The translations under genes were made by a program, and so were the position numbers. Shown here piece after piece: positions 26,952 to 35,529 of a stretch of DNA of 64,000 bases. Source of the DNA: CAYWIT01 sp964458415 (GTDB lineage Bacteria > Pseudomonadota > Alphaproteobacteria > Micavibrionales > UBA2020). The stretch's first letter is position 1; each line of letters starts with the position of its first letter. The stretch is taken from contig CAYWIT010000003.1 of assembly GCA_964458415.1 (NCBI GenBank), forward strand, positions 1 to 64,000, written 5' to 3'. Below the pieces are notes generated by a model, which made no database searches, was not told the origin of the DNA, and saw only the letters and a list, made by a program, of their open reading frames with translations.

Positions 26952-27213
26952 AGAAGCAAAAAAGCCAGGGGCGAAAAAGACAGTGAAAGCGGCGGCACCA
27001 AAAAAAGCGGCTACGAAAACTGAGAAATCCGGCAAGAAAATCAAGGTAACGCAAATCGGAAGCCCGATTGGACGTATTTCCAAACAACAGCAGACGCTGA
27101 TTGGTTTGGGCCTTAACAAACTGCATCGTTCCAAGGTTTTGGAAGATACGCCTGCGGTTCGCGGGATGGTTGAGGTTGTAAAACATCTGGTCGTTGTTGA
27201 AGAAGCGGCCTGA
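26944..27213 (+). CDS. rpmD: 50S ribosomal protein L30 with N-terminal Lys/Ala extension
   Basis: An 89-aa protein; bacterial L30 is normally about 60 aa. Residues 33-89 are the L30 core (KVTQIGSPIGRISKQQQTL, GLGLNKLHRSKVLEDTPAVRGM). The first 30 residues are mainly Lys, Ala and Pro and look disordered. The ATG at 26944 overlaps rpsE. No internal ATG exists before the core, so the extension is probably real. Confidence 0.95.
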   Translation: MAEEAKKPGAKKTVKAAAPKKAATKTEKSGKKIKVTQIGSPIGRISKQQQTLIGLGLNKLHRSKVLEDTPAVRGMVEVVKHLVVVEEAA

Positions 27214-27236
27214 AGAGCCTAACAAGGAAGATAGTT

Positions 27237-27773
27237 ATGAAACTGAATCAATTAAGAGACAACCCGGGCGCCCGCAAGACGCCGACCACGGTGGGTCGTG
27301 GTATCGGTTCCGGCAAGGGCAAGACCTCCGGTCGCGGTGTCAAGGGGCAAAAGGCGCGTACAGGCGTGGCTCTGAAGGGCTTTGAAGGCGGTCAGATGCC
27401 GTTGTATCGCCGTATGCCAAAGCGTGGGTTTAAGAACCATACAGCCAAGGATTTCGCGCAAATCACGTTTGACATGGTGCAGACAGCCCTTGATAACAAG
27501 GAACTGTCCGCGGCAAAAACGATCGATGCCGCAGCTCTGGTCGCGGCTGGCGTTATTTCCCGTGCCAAGGACGGTATCCGTCTGGTCAATACCGGCGATC
27601 TGAAGACGAAAGTAAATTTCGTTGTGACAGGGGCAACCAAAGGGGCCATTGCCGCCGTTGAAAAAGCTGGTGGAAAAGTTGAAATTCTGCCGGTAAAAGA
27701 GAACAAGCTGCTGAAAGGCAAGCTGCCTAAAAAGGCGCAGAGAGCAGCCGCTGCGGCAGCCAAAGCCAAGTAA
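27237..27773 (+). CDS. rplO: 50S ribosomal protein L15
   Basis: A 178-aa late-assembly protein; the usual length is 145-165. It starts MKLNQLRDNPGARKTPTTVGRG and contains GSGKGKTSGRGVKGQKARTGV and FEGGQMPLYRRMPKRGF. A C-terminal Lys/Ala tail of about 20 residues follows. It is the last r-protein before secY; a hairpin and a promoter separate them. Confidence 0.98.
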   Translation: MKLNQLRDNPGARKTPTTVGRGIGSGKGKTSGRGVKGQKARTGVALKGFEGGQMPLYRRMPKRGFKNHTAKDFAQITFDMVQTALDNKELSAAKTIDAAALVAAGVISRAKDGIRLVNTGDLKTKVNFVVTGATKGAIAAVEKAGGKVEILPVKENKLLKGKLPKKAQRAAAAAAKAK

Positions 27774-27798
27774 ACAGAACGAACTGGTCTTATTATTC

Positions 27799-27839
27799 AA
27801 AAGGGGTCAAGGACATCATCATAATGTCTTGACCCCTTT
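27799..27839 (+). terminator. Long hairpin between rplO and secY
   Basis: Arms AAAGGGGTCAAG(G)ACAT and ATGTCTTGACCCCTTT form 16 pairs with one bulged G around a 7-base loop. A short second stem (TGCC/GGCA) follows. There is no U-run on the plus strand. The 3' arm contains the -35 box of the secY promoter. Confidence 0.6.
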
Positions 27840-27857
27840 GCCTTGAAAAGGCATAAA
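27829..27857 (+). promoter_or_regulatory. Candidate secY promoter inside the hairpin
   Basis: TTGACC (27829-27834) and CATAAA (27852-27857) are 17 bases apart. The -35 hexamer lies in the 3' arm of the preceding hairpin. Transcription would start about 60 bases before the secY ATG. Confidence 0.45.
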
Positions 27858-27925
27858 TTTGAACAGTCGGTTGGTTTCCTTTCAGGGGCTGCCGATATGT
27901 ATCGTGAAGCAAGGGGATATCTCTC

Positions 27926-29269
27926 ATGGCATCAGCTGCCGAACAATTTGCCGCAAATCTGAATTTTGGAGCTCTTGCCAAAGCGGAGGAGCTCAAGCAG
28001 CGGCTTTGGTTTACGCTTTTTGCGCTCATTATCTTCCGGATCGGAACGCATATTCCGTTGCCCGGAATCGATCCGCAGATCTGGGGAGAGATTTTCGGCC
28101 AGAAATCCGGTGGCGTGCTGGACATGTTCAATATGTTTTCCGGCGGTGCTTTGGAGCGCATGAGTATTTTTGCGCTCAATATCATGCCGTACATTTCCGC
28201 TTCCATTATCATGCAGCTGATGACGTCGATGAATCCGACTCTGGAGGCGATGAAAAAAGAAGGCGAGGCAGGGCGTAAAAAACTAAATCAGTATACGCGC
28301 TATGGCACGATTTTTCTGGCCACGTTGCAGGCCTATGGCCTTGCCGTCGGTCTTGAAAACATGCAGGGGGCAGGCGGTTCTGCTGTCATCAATGCCGGTA
28401 TTTTCTTCCGTGTGACGACAATTATCACGATTGTCGGCGGTACTATTTTCCTGATGTGGCTGGGCGAACAAATTACTTCGCGCGGTGTCGGTAATGGAAT
28501 CTCCCTCATTATTTTTGCCGGTATCGTCGCGGGTATTCCGAGCGCGGTTGCAGGGACGCTGGAGCTTGGACGTCAGGGGGCGGTATCGACCCTGACAATT
28601 ATCGGTCTGGTCGCCATGGTGCTTGGCGTCATCGCTTTCATCGTCTTCATGGAAAGAGCGCAACGGCGCGTTGTTGTCCAGTATCCGAAGCGCATGGTAG
28701 GGAATCGTATGGCTGGTGGTGATTCCAGCCATATGCCGCTGAAGCTGAATACATCCGGTGTTATTCCGCCAATTTTTGCATCCTCTCTTTTGCTTTTGCC
28801 GTTGACGATTGTCGGTTTTTCCGGCCAGCAGGGCGGCGAGATCATGGACACAGTTGCGCGTTACCTGCAGCATGGTCAGCCCGCCTATATGGCTCTTTAT
28901 GGCGGATTGATTGTCTTTTTTGCCTATTTCTATACGGCGATTGTTTTTAATCCCGACGAGACGGCAGAAAACCTGCGCAAATACGGCGGCTTTGTGCCGG
29001 GCATCCGTCCGGGCAAATCGACGGCGGATTATCTTGATTATATTTTGACGCGGATCACGACGATCGGCGCTGCTTATCTGGCGTTTGTCTGCCTGTTGCC
29101 GGAATTCCTGATTTCGAAATTCAGTCTGCCGTTTTATTTCGGAGGCACAAGCCTTCTGATTACGGTCTCCGTGACGATTGATACAGTGGCGCAAATTCAC
29201 TCTCATTTGATCGCGCATCAGTATGAAGGGCTGATCAAGAAATCAAAACTGAAGGGAACCCGGAAATGA
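27926..29269 (+). CDS. secY: Preprotein translocase subunit SecY
   Basis: A 447-aa channel protein of the Sec translocon with ten hydrophobic membrane segments. Motifs: RIGTHIPLPGID in the first periplasmic region, the plug-region GGVLDMFNMFSGGALERMSIFALNIMPYISASI, GNGISLIIFAGI, the cytoplasmic loop FMERAQRRVVVQYPKRM and KLNTSGVIPPIFASS, and the C-terminal EGLIKKSKLKG. Its stop overlaps the adk start by 4 bases. Confidence 0.98.
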   Translation: MASAAEQFAANLNFGALAKAEELKQRLWFTLFALIIFRIGTHIPLPGIDPQIWGEIFGQKSGGVLDMFNMFSGGALERMSIFALNIMPYISASIIMQLMTSMNPTLEAMKKEGEAGRKKLNQYTRYGTIFLATLQAYGLAVGLENMQGAGGSAVINAGIFFRVTTIITIVGGTIFLMWLGEQITSRGVGNGISLIIFAGIVAGIPSAVAGTLELGRQGAVSTLTIIGLVAMVLGVIAFIVFMERAQRRVVVQYPKRMVGNRMAGGDSSHMPLKLNTSGVIPPIFASSLLLLPLTIVGFSGQQGGEIMDTVARYLQHGQPAYMALYGGLIVFFAYFYTAIVFNPDETAENLRKYGGFVPGIRPGKSTADYLDYILTRITTIGAAYLAFVCLLPEFLISKFSLPFYFGGTSLLITVSVTIDTVAQIHSHLIAHQYEGLIKKSKLKGTRK

Positions 29270-29973
29270 GAATCGTCCTTTTGGGACCCCCGGGGGCCGG
29301 CAAGGGCACGCAGGCGCGGCGGTTGATGGATAAATTCGACGTTGTGCAGATTTCAACGGGGGATCTTTTCCGGGCGCGCGTGAAGGATCCGAACGATCCG
29401 CTTGGCCAGCAGATCAAGGAAATTCTCGAATCCGGCAAGCTGGTTCCTGATGAAATCACGATACAGATGATTTCCGAACGGCTGGATCAGCCGGATTGCA
29501 GGAATGGTTTTATTCTGGATGGCTTCCCGCGCAGTCTGGCGCAGGCCGAAGCTCTGGAGAAAATGCTGAAAGAAAAGAATTTGCCGCTCGATGCCGTTGT
29601 GCAGATGGAAGTGGACGACGACAAACTTGTTGAACGTATTTCAGGCCGTTTTACCTGCGCAGGTTGCGGAGAGGGCTATCACGATACGTTCAAACAGCCG
29701 AAACAGGCGGGGGCATGCGATTCGTGCGGGGCGGAAGGCAAGTTTACGCGTCGTTCGGATGATAATGCCGAAACCGTCCGCGCGCGGCTGGAAACCTATC
29801 ACAGCCAGACTGCCCCGATTCTCCCTTTCTATCAGGCGCGTAAAATGCTAAAAGTGGTTAACGGCATGGCAGATATGGATTCTGTGACGGTTCAGATCGA
29901 ATCGCTTCTGGAGAGTGGAATTAGTGGGGAAAAAGGGGGTGAAAAGCCTCCTGCCCCGGGAATCAGGGGGTAA
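29266..29973 (+). CDS. adk: Adenylate kinase with four-cysteine LID domain
   Basis: Interconverts AMP, ATP and ADP. It is 235 aa and of the long form. The P-loop is GPPGAGKGTQA at residues 7-17, followed by STGDLFRA and DGFPRSLAQAEAL. The LID carries two CxxC pairs (CAGCGEGYHD, CDSCGAEGKFTRRSDD), indicating a zinc-binding LID. The last 20 residues are a Gly/Pro tail beyond the normal end. Coupling to secY by ATGA is common. Confidence 0.98.
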   Translation: MRIVLLGPPGAGKGTQARRLMDKFDVVQISTGDLFRARVKDPNDPLGQQIKEILESGKLVPDEITIQMISERLDQPDCRNGFILDGFPRSLAQAEALEKMLKEKNLPLDAVVQMEVDDDKLVERISGRFTCAGCGEGYHDTFKQPKQAGACDSCGAEGKFTRRSDDNAETVRARLETYHSQTAPILPFYQARKMLKVVNGMADMDSVTVQIESLLESGISGEKGGEKPPAPGIRG

Positions 29974-30051
29974 TGCCATGGCGGGGCTAGTTTTGCGTGG
30001 GTCGGGGCTATAAAAAAGCGTCATTTTCGCCTTTATAGGGGAAATATACTG

Positions 30052-30079
30052 TTGACGTTTTTTTATTGCGCCTTATAAT
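30052..30079 (+). promoter_or_regulatory. Promoter for rpsM-rpsK(-rpoA-rplQ)
   Basis: TTGACG at 30052-30057 and a perfect TATAAT at 30074-30079 with a 16-base spacer, in the 168-base gap after adk. It gives the alpha-type r-protein genes a transcript start of their own. Confidence 0.75.
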
Positions 30080-30141
30080 GCGCGAGCTCGGTCCTTTATT
30101 GGACGGATAATTTTTATACACCGTAACCAGGAGTTAAAGCA

Positions 30142-30525
30142 GTGGCACGTATCGAAGGTGTCAATATCCCTACAGAAAAAGTGGTCGGCATTGCGCTGAC
30201 CTACGTTCATGGCATTGGCCGCGTGACCGCGAAGAAGATTCTCGAGGAAGCAAAAGTCGCCTGGGGAACGCGTGTCAACGCGCTGACGGAAGATGAACTG
30301 AATCGTATTCGCGATGTGATCAAATCCACATGCAAGGTGGAAGGTGAGCTGCGCCGCGACATCGCCATGACCATCAAGCGCCTGATGGATCTTGGTTGCT
30401 ATCGTGGCCTGCGTCATCGCAAGGGCCTTCCCGTCCGCGGGCAGCGCACGAAGACGAACGCGCGTACACGCAAAGGTCCGCGTAAGACAATCGCCGGCAA
30501 GAAAATGGCGCCGACCAAGAAATAA
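30142..30525 (+). CDS. rpsM: 30S ribosomal protein S13
   Basis: A 127-aa head protein that bridges to the 50S and touches the P-site tRNA. It starts with GTG (ARIEGVNIPTEKVVGIALTY follows), with CAGGAG 8 bases upstream. The C-terminal part GLRHRKGLPVRGQRTKTNAR is typical. Confidence 0.98.
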   Translation: MARIEGVNIPTEKVVGIALTYVHGIGRVTAKKILEEAKVAWGTRVNALTEDELNRIRDVIKSTCKVEGELRRDIAMTIKRLMDLGCYRGLRHRKGLPVRGQRTKTNARTRKGPRKTIAGKKMAPTKK

Positions 30526-30555
30526 TGCCAGAACAGAAACTTATGGATGTAAACA

Positions 30556-30969
30556 ATGGCTAAAGCACAACAAAAAGATACGAAATCAGGGGCTGGTAAG
30601 CCGCGCAGAAAAGAACGCAAGAATATCACTTCCGGCGTTGCGCATGTTAACTCGACCTTTAACAACACAATTATTACGATTACGGACGCGCAGGGGAATA
30701 CGATTTCCTGGTCTTCCGCCGGTCATCTGGGATTCAAGGGCTCCCGCAAGTCGACGCCTTATGCCGCTCAGGTTTCTGCCGAGGATGCCGGTAAAAAGGC
30801 CAAAGAGCATGGCATGAAAAACCTTGAGGTGCTGGTAACAGGGCCCGGATCGGGACGTGAATCTGCGCTGCGCGCTTTGCAGTCTGTAGGCTTCAGCATT
30901 TCCTCGATCGTGGACATTACGCCGGTTCCGCACAACGGCTGCCGTCCTCGCAAGAAGCGCAGGGTCTAA
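30556..30969 (+). CDS. rpsK: 30S ribosomal protein S11
   Basis: A 137-aa platform protein. After a short basic N-terminal extension it has NITSGVAHVNSTFNNTIITITD, GFKGSRKSTPYAAQVSAEDA and the end ITPVPHNGCRPRKKRRV. The ribosome-binding site is weak. A terminator-like hairpin with a U-run follows before rpoA. Confidence 0.98.
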   Translation: MAKAQQKDTKSGAGKPRRKERKNITSGVAHVNSTFNNTIITITDAQGNTISWSSAGHLGFKGSRKSTPYAAQVSAEDAGKKAKEHGMKNLEVLVTGPGSGRESALRALQSVGFSISSIVDITPVPHNGCRPRKKRRV

Positions 30970-30978
30970 ACTGGATTT

Positions 30979-31009
30979 GGCGTCCTTTATGGAGGGCGTC
31001 CGTTTTTTT
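30979..31009 (+). terminator. Attenuator or terminator between rpsK and rpoA
   Basis: GGCGTCCT and AGGGCGTC form eight pairs (three of them G-U) around a six-base loop, followed by CG and a run of seven T. The form is that of an intrinsic terminator. Because rpoA lies just downstream without a clear promoter, partial read-through is likely. Confidence 0.6.
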
Positions 31010-31038
31010 ATTTCACACAAACAGGCAAGAGGCTGACC

Positions 31039-32055
31039 TTGATACAGAAAAACTGGCAAGAGCTGATTAAACCGAACAAGGTAGAAGTAACCACAAACAA
31101 AGATCCTTCCCGTTTTGGCACCGTGGTTGTTGAACCACTGGAGCGCGGGTATGGTCTGACCTTGGGGAACGCCCTGCGCCGCATTCTGCTGTCTTCCCTG
31201 CAGGGCGCTGCTGTCACGGCTATCAAGATTGATGGCGTTGTGCATGAGTTTTCCTCCATTCCGGGTGTGCGCGAAGACGTGACGGACATTGTCCTGAACG
31301 TTAAAAACATTGCGCTGCGCATGCATGTTGAAGGATCGAAGAAGCTGCGTCTTTCTGCCGAAGGGCCTTGCGAAGTCAGGGCGGGTATGATCGAAGGCAT
31401 GGCCGATGTTGAAATCATCAATCCAAATCTGGTGATCTGCACGCTTGGCGATAAAGCAAAACTGAACATGGAGCTGACGGTCAGCAGTGGCAAGGGCTAT
31501 CGCCCGGCAGCGCAGAACCGTCATGAAGATTCGCCTATCGGCATCATTCCGGTAGACAGCATTTTCAGCCCGGTGCGTAAAGTTTCCTACAAAGTCGAGG
31601 ATACGCGGGTCGGCCAGATTACCGACTACGACAAGCTGGTTATCGACATGGAAACCAACGGCGCGGTAAAGCCGGAAGATGCCGTTGCCTATGCGGCGCG
31701 CATTCTTCAGGATCAGTTGCAGGTATTCGTCAACTTCCAGGAACCGGAAGCTGTTTCGAAAGAAGAAGAAAAAGAAGAACTGCCGTTCAGCCGTCATTTG
31801 CTGCGCAAGGTCGAAGAGCTGGAGCTTTCCGTTCGTTCTGCGAACTGCCTCAAGAACGACAATATCGTTTACATTGGCGACCTCGTTCAGAAGTCAGAGT
31901 CCGATATGCTGCGCACGCCGAACTTTGGCCGCAAATCCCTGAACGAGATCAAGGAGGTCCTTACCAATATGGGCCTGCACCTCGGGATGAAAGTGGAAGG
32001 CTGGCCGCCGGAGAATATCGAAGAGCTGGCGCGTAAAATGGAAGAGCTGTTCTGA
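31039..32055 (+). CDS. rpoA: RNA polymerase alpha subunit
   Basis: A 338-aa subunit. The N-terminal assembly domain (about residues 1-235) contains EPLERGYGLTLGNALRRILLSSLQGAA. An acidic linker (SKEEEKEELPFS) leads to the C-terminal DNA- and activator-binding domain (VEELELSVRSANCLKNDNI, GRKSLNEIKEVL). The start codon is TTG at 31039: it gives the family-typical MIQKNWQELIKPNKVEV and has AAGAGG 6 bases upstream. No ATG fits. Confidence 0.98.
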   Translation: MIQKNWQELIKPNKVEVTTNKDPSRFGTVVVEPLERGYGLTLGNALRRILLSSLQGAAVTAIKIDGVVHEFSSIPGVREDVTDIVLNVKNIALRMHVEGSKKLRLSAEGPCEVRAGMIEGMADVEIINPNLVICTLGDKAKLNMELTVSSGKGYRPAAQNRHEDSPIGIIPVDSIFSPVRKVSYKVEDTRVGQITDYDKLVIDMETNGAVKPEDAVAYAARILQDQLQVFVNFQEPEAVSKEEEKEELPFSRHLLRKVEELELSVRSANCLKNDNIVYIGDLVQKSESDMLRTPNFGRKSLNEIKEVLTNMGLHLGMKVEGWPPENIEELARKMEELF

Positions 32056-32176
32056 TACAGCTGGAATAAAGGATGACAGGGAATGGTTCCCTGAAACGGT
32101 GCTGCTGAAACAAACAGGGTATCGTTAGCTTAATCAGCTTCATGCGTGAAGCGACAGAAAAGAAGGAGATGCAGTC

Positions 32177-32674
32177 ATGCGTCATGGAAGTGGATACCGT
32201 AAACTGGGCGTCAAGTCACAACATCGCAAGGCGATGTTCGCGAATATGGCTGCGGCGCTGATCAAGCACGAGCAGATCGAAACGACCCTGCCGAAAGCAA
32301 AAGAGCTGAAGGCCTTCGTTGACAAGCTGATTACGCTTGGAAAAAAGGGCGGTCTTGCCAATCGTCGTCTGGCGCACTCCCGTCTGCGCGATGAAACGCA
32401 GGTTAAAAAACTTTTTGATATTCTGGGCAAGCGTTATCTGGAACGCAGCGGCGGTTACACCCGCGTGCTGAAAGCCGGGTTCCGATATGGCGATAACGCG
32501 GCTATGGCGATTATCGAGCTGGTTGATCGTGATCGTACAGCTAAAGGCAAGGACAGTGGGCCGGCAAATTCTGATAGTGAAGCGCCTGCGGCGGAAGCTC
32601 CGGCAGCCAAGGAAAAGGTGAAGGCTAAAAAGGCCCCGTCTGCTCCGCGGAAGAAAAAAGCCGCTGCTGGTTAA
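32177..32674 (+). CDS. rplQ: 50S ribosomal protein L17 with Ala/Lys-rich tail
   Basis: A 165-aa protein at the tunnel exit; the usual length is 120-140. The core is MRHGSGYRKLGVKSQHRKAMFANM to GFRYGDNAAMAIIELVDRD. About 40 residues of Ala, Pro, Glu and Lys follow. AAGGAG lies upstream. It is the last gene of the ribosomal cluster. Confidence 0.98.
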   Translation: MRHGSGYRKLGVKSQHRKAMFANMAAALIKHEQIETTLPKAKELKAFVDKLITLGKKGGLANRRLAHSRLRDETQVKKLFDILGKRYLERSGGYTRVLKAGFRYGDNAAMAIIELVDRDRTAKGKDSGPANSDSEAPAAEAPAAKEKVKAKKAPSAPRKKKAAAG

Positions 32675-32694
32675 ATAGGCTTCAATAGGTTATA

Positions 32695-32737
32695 AAAGAG
32701 GGGCGGGGGAGTTTACTTCCGCCCCTTTTCTTTTTTT
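32695..32737 (+). terminator. Rho-independent terminator of the ribosomal cluster
   Basis: GGGGCGG and CCGCCCC pair with flanking A/T pairs around a GGGAGTTTACTT loop region, followed by TTTTC and a run of seven T. It lies 22 bases after rplQ. Confidence 0.85.
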
Positions 32738-32754
32738 GCTTGAAGGAGAAAGCC

Positions 32755-34191
32755 ATGCTTCGTGCATTGATGGCGGTTGCTTTTATATCAGGATTGATGA
32801 TCGTATCGCCGGTTGTTTCTGCGGGGGCGCAGGGGCCTGAGAATGCCTTGGCTCAGGTGCCGCAATCACGGCAGATGCTGCAAATGAGCTTTGCGCCTCT
32901 GGTCAAGAAAACCGGCCCTGCCGTGGTCAATATCTACGCCAAACGGATCGTGAAGGAGCGGGCGCAAATCGTCAGCCCCTTTTTTAACGACCCCTTTTTC
33001 AACCAGTTTTTTAATGCGCCGGGGTTTGCGGGTCCTGTGCGCGAGCGTGTTGAAAATGCGCTGGGCTCCGGCGTGATTGTCGATGCCGCTGGAATTATTG
33101 CAACGAATACGCATGTGATAAAAGGTGCCACCGCGGTGATCGCCGTCATGTCGGACGGGCGCGAATTTGCCGCCGAGATGGTTTTGGTGGATGATAAAAC
33201 GGATCTGGCTATTTTGCGCATCAATCCGGGCGCGGAAAAGCTTCCCTATCTGGAGATGGCAGATAGCGATGGTTTGGAAGTGGGGGATATCGTTCTGGCT
33301 ATAGGCAATCCTTTTGGCGTGGGGCAGACGGTTACCAGCGGTATTATTTCCGCTCTTGCCCGAACGGGTGTGGGGACCACGGATTACGGGTTTTTTATCC
33401 AGACGGATGCCGCGATCAATCCCGGAAACTCGGGCGGGGCTCTTGTTGATGTGGAAGGGCGTCTCGTCGGCGTCAATAGCATGATTTTCTCCAAGGATGG
33501 CGGCTCGCTCGGCATCGGCTTTGCCATTCCATCCAATATGGTCAAAACAGTGGTTCTTGCCGCAGAGCGGGGTGGAAAGCTTGTCCGGCCATGGACGGGC
33601 TTTGCGGGACAGCCCGTCATGTCAGATATGGTTGAAAGCCTGAAGCTGAAGCGCGCGCAAGGTGTTCTGGTGAACAAGGTCTATAAAAATGGGCCGGCGG
33701 AAAAGGCCGGAATGAAGGTCGGGGATGTTATCCTTTCTGTCAATGGTAAAGAGGTTCAGGATCCGGAAGCATTGAAGTTCAGGATGGCTATGGTGCCGAT
33801 GGGGACGCAGGCACAGGTAACAGTATGGCGTAATGGCATAACGCAGGATTTGGCGATGCTGACGGAAGCGCCGCCAGAGACCCCGGCGCGCGACACGACG
33901 CAGATCACCGGCCTGAGCCCGCTTTCCGGAGCGGTCGTGGTGAATATTTCTCCTGCTGTTTCCGAGGAGATGAGAAATCTTCAGCTTGAAGATGGTGTGG
34001 TGATTATAAAGGCCGAGGCTGGCCATGCGGCGCGGTTATTGACAAAGGGCGATATTATCCTCTCTGTGAATGGCCAGAAAGTGCGCTCGGTGCAGGGATT
34101 GTTAAAAATACTGAAATCTGCGCAGACGCGGCGCTGGCAAGTCGAAATCATGCGGGGCAATCAGGTGCTGAACCTGATGATTACGCTTTAA
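32755..34191 (+). CDS. DegP/DegQ-type periplasmic serine protease
   Basis: A trypsin-like protease and chaperone of the HtrA family, 478 aa. A signal peptide covers about the first 25 residues (ALMAVAFISGLMIVSPVVSAGAQ). The catalytic triad can be read as His120 (ATNTHVI), Asp150 (DKTDLAI) and Ser226 (NPGNSGGAL). Two PDZ domains follow, the first starting near residue 290 (GVLVNKVYKNGPAEKAGMKVGD), the second near residue 385. The ATG at 32755 has AAGGAG 8 bases upstream; it starts directly after the rplQ terminator. Confidence 0.95.
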   Translation: MLRALMAVAFISGLMIVSPVVSAGAQGPENALAQVPQSRQMLQMSFAPLVKKTGPAVVNIYAKRIVKERAQIVSPFFNDPFFNQFFNAPGFAGPVRERVENALGSGVIVDAAGIIATNTHVIKGATAVIAVMSDGREFAAEMVLVDDKTDLAILRINPGAEKLPYLEMADSDGLEVGDIVLAIGNPFGVGQTVTSGIISALARTGVGTTDYGFFIQTDAAINPGNSGGALVDVEGRLVGVNSMIFSKDGGSLGIGFAIPSNMVKTVVLAAERGGKLVRPWTGFAGQPVMSDMVESLKLKRAQGVLVNKVYKNGPAEKAGMKVGDVILSVNGKEVQDPEALKFRMAMVPMGTQAQVTVWRNGITQDLAMLTEAPPETPARDTTQITGLSPLSGAVVVNISPAVSEEMRNLQLEDGVVIIKAEAGHAARLLTKGDIILSVNGQKVRSVQGLLKILKSAQTRRWQVEIMRGNQVLNLMITL

Positions 34192-34200
34192 GGAATAAGA

Positions 34201-35529
34201 ATGGCTAATCTGTTTGATATTCCTTTGGAACAGGATGGCGTGGCTTCGACAGCCCCGCGGCCATTGGCGGATTTATTACGCCCGCAATCTCTCGAGGACG
34301 TGGTCGGACAGGATCATCTGTTGAAGGATGATGGCATCATTGCGCGCATGGTGGAAACGGGACAGATCTCATCATTGATATTCTGGGGGCCGCCTGGCTG
34401 TGGAAAGACAACGCTGGCGCGGCTTTTGGCGCGGCATACGGATTTGCATTTTGAGGCTATTTCTGCCGTGTTTTCCGGCGTGGCGGATTTACGCAAGGTC
34501 TTTGAAAGCGCGGCGCACCGCCGCCGGATGGGGCGTGGGACCCTGCTGTTCGTGGATGAAATCCATCGGTTTAATAAATCCCAGCAGGATGCCTTTTTGC
34601 CCTATGTCGAGGACGGAACGATAGTTCTGGTGGGGGCGACGACGGAAAACCCTTCCTTTGAACTGAATGCAGCGCTGCTTTCACGCTGTCAGGTGGCGAT
34701 TCTGCACCGGCTGGAGGAGACAGCACTGGAAGTTTTGCTGCAACGCGCCGAACGTAATATGAACCGCCCCTTGCCGCTGACGCCGGAGGCGCGATCAGCG
34801 CTTGTGCAGATGGCAGATGGGGATGGCAGGTACCTTTTGGGATTGGTCGAACAAATCTTCGGCATGCAGAAAAAAGGCGCTCTGGATGTTCCTGCCTTGG
34901 CCAGACTGGTGCAAAAACGCGCGCCAATCTACGATAAAGGACAGGAAAGCCATTATAATCTGATCAGTGCGCTGCATAAATCCGTGCGCGGATCGGATGC
35001 CGATGCAGCGCTTTACTGGTTCTGCCGCATGCTGGATGGCGGAGAGGACCCACGTTATATCGCGCGCCGCATGGTGCGCATGGCCACCGAGGATATCGGT
35101 CTTGCTGATCCGCAGGCTTTGCCTTTGGCCTTGGCCGCGTGGGAAACATACGAGCGGCTGGGTTCGCCGGAGGGCGAGCTGGCGCTGGCGGAGGTTCTGA
35201 TCTATCTGGCGACGGCGCCGAAATCGAATGCCTCATATATGGCTTATGGCGCGGCAAAGCGGATGGCGCAGGAGACCGGCTCACTCATGCCGCCCAGACA
35301 TATTCTGAATGCGCCGACAAAAATGATGAAGGATATCGGCTATGGCGTAGGCTATGCCTATGATCATGACGCAGCGGAGGGCTTTTCGGGGCAGGACTAC
35401 TTTCCGGAGGGCATGGAACGCCAGCGTTTTTATCAACCCGTAGAGCGCGGATTCGAGCGGGAAGTTTTAAAACGCACGGAATATTGGGACAAGTTGCGGC
35501 GCGAGCGCAAAAAGGAAGGCAGCATATGA
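34201..35529 (+). CDS. rarA: Replication-associated recombination protein A (MgsA/RarA AAA ATPase)
   Basis: A clamp-loader-like AAA ATPase acting at stalled replication forks, 442 aa. It starts near PLADLLRPQSLEDVVGQDHLL, with Walker A GPPGCGKTTLARLLA, Walker B LFVDEIHRFNKSQQDAFLP, sensor 1 VGATTENPSFELN and the C-terminal tetramerisation part KSVRGSDADAALYW. AAGGA lies 6 bases upstream. Its stop overlaps the crcB start (ATGA). Confidence 0.97.
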   Translation: MANLFDIPLEQDGVASTAPRPLADLLRPQSLEDVVGQDHLLKDDGIIARMVETGQISSLIFWGPPGCGKTTLARLLARHTDLHFEAISAVFSGVADLRKVFESAAHRRRMGRGTLLFVDEIHRFNKSQQDAFLPYVEDGTIVLVGATTENPSFELNAALLSRCQVAILHRLEETALEVLLQRAERNMNRPLPLTPEARSALVQMADGDGRYLLGLVEQIFGMQKKGALDVPALARLVQKRAPIYDKGQESHYNLISALHKSVRGSDADAALYWFCRMLDGGEDPRYIARRMVRMATEDIGLADPQALPLALAAWETYERLGSPEGELALAEVLIYLATAPKSNASYMAYGAAKRMAQETGSLMPPRHILNAPTKMMKDIGYGVGYAYDHDAAEGFSGQDYFPEGMERQRFYQPVERGFEREVLKRTEYWDKLRRERKKEGSI

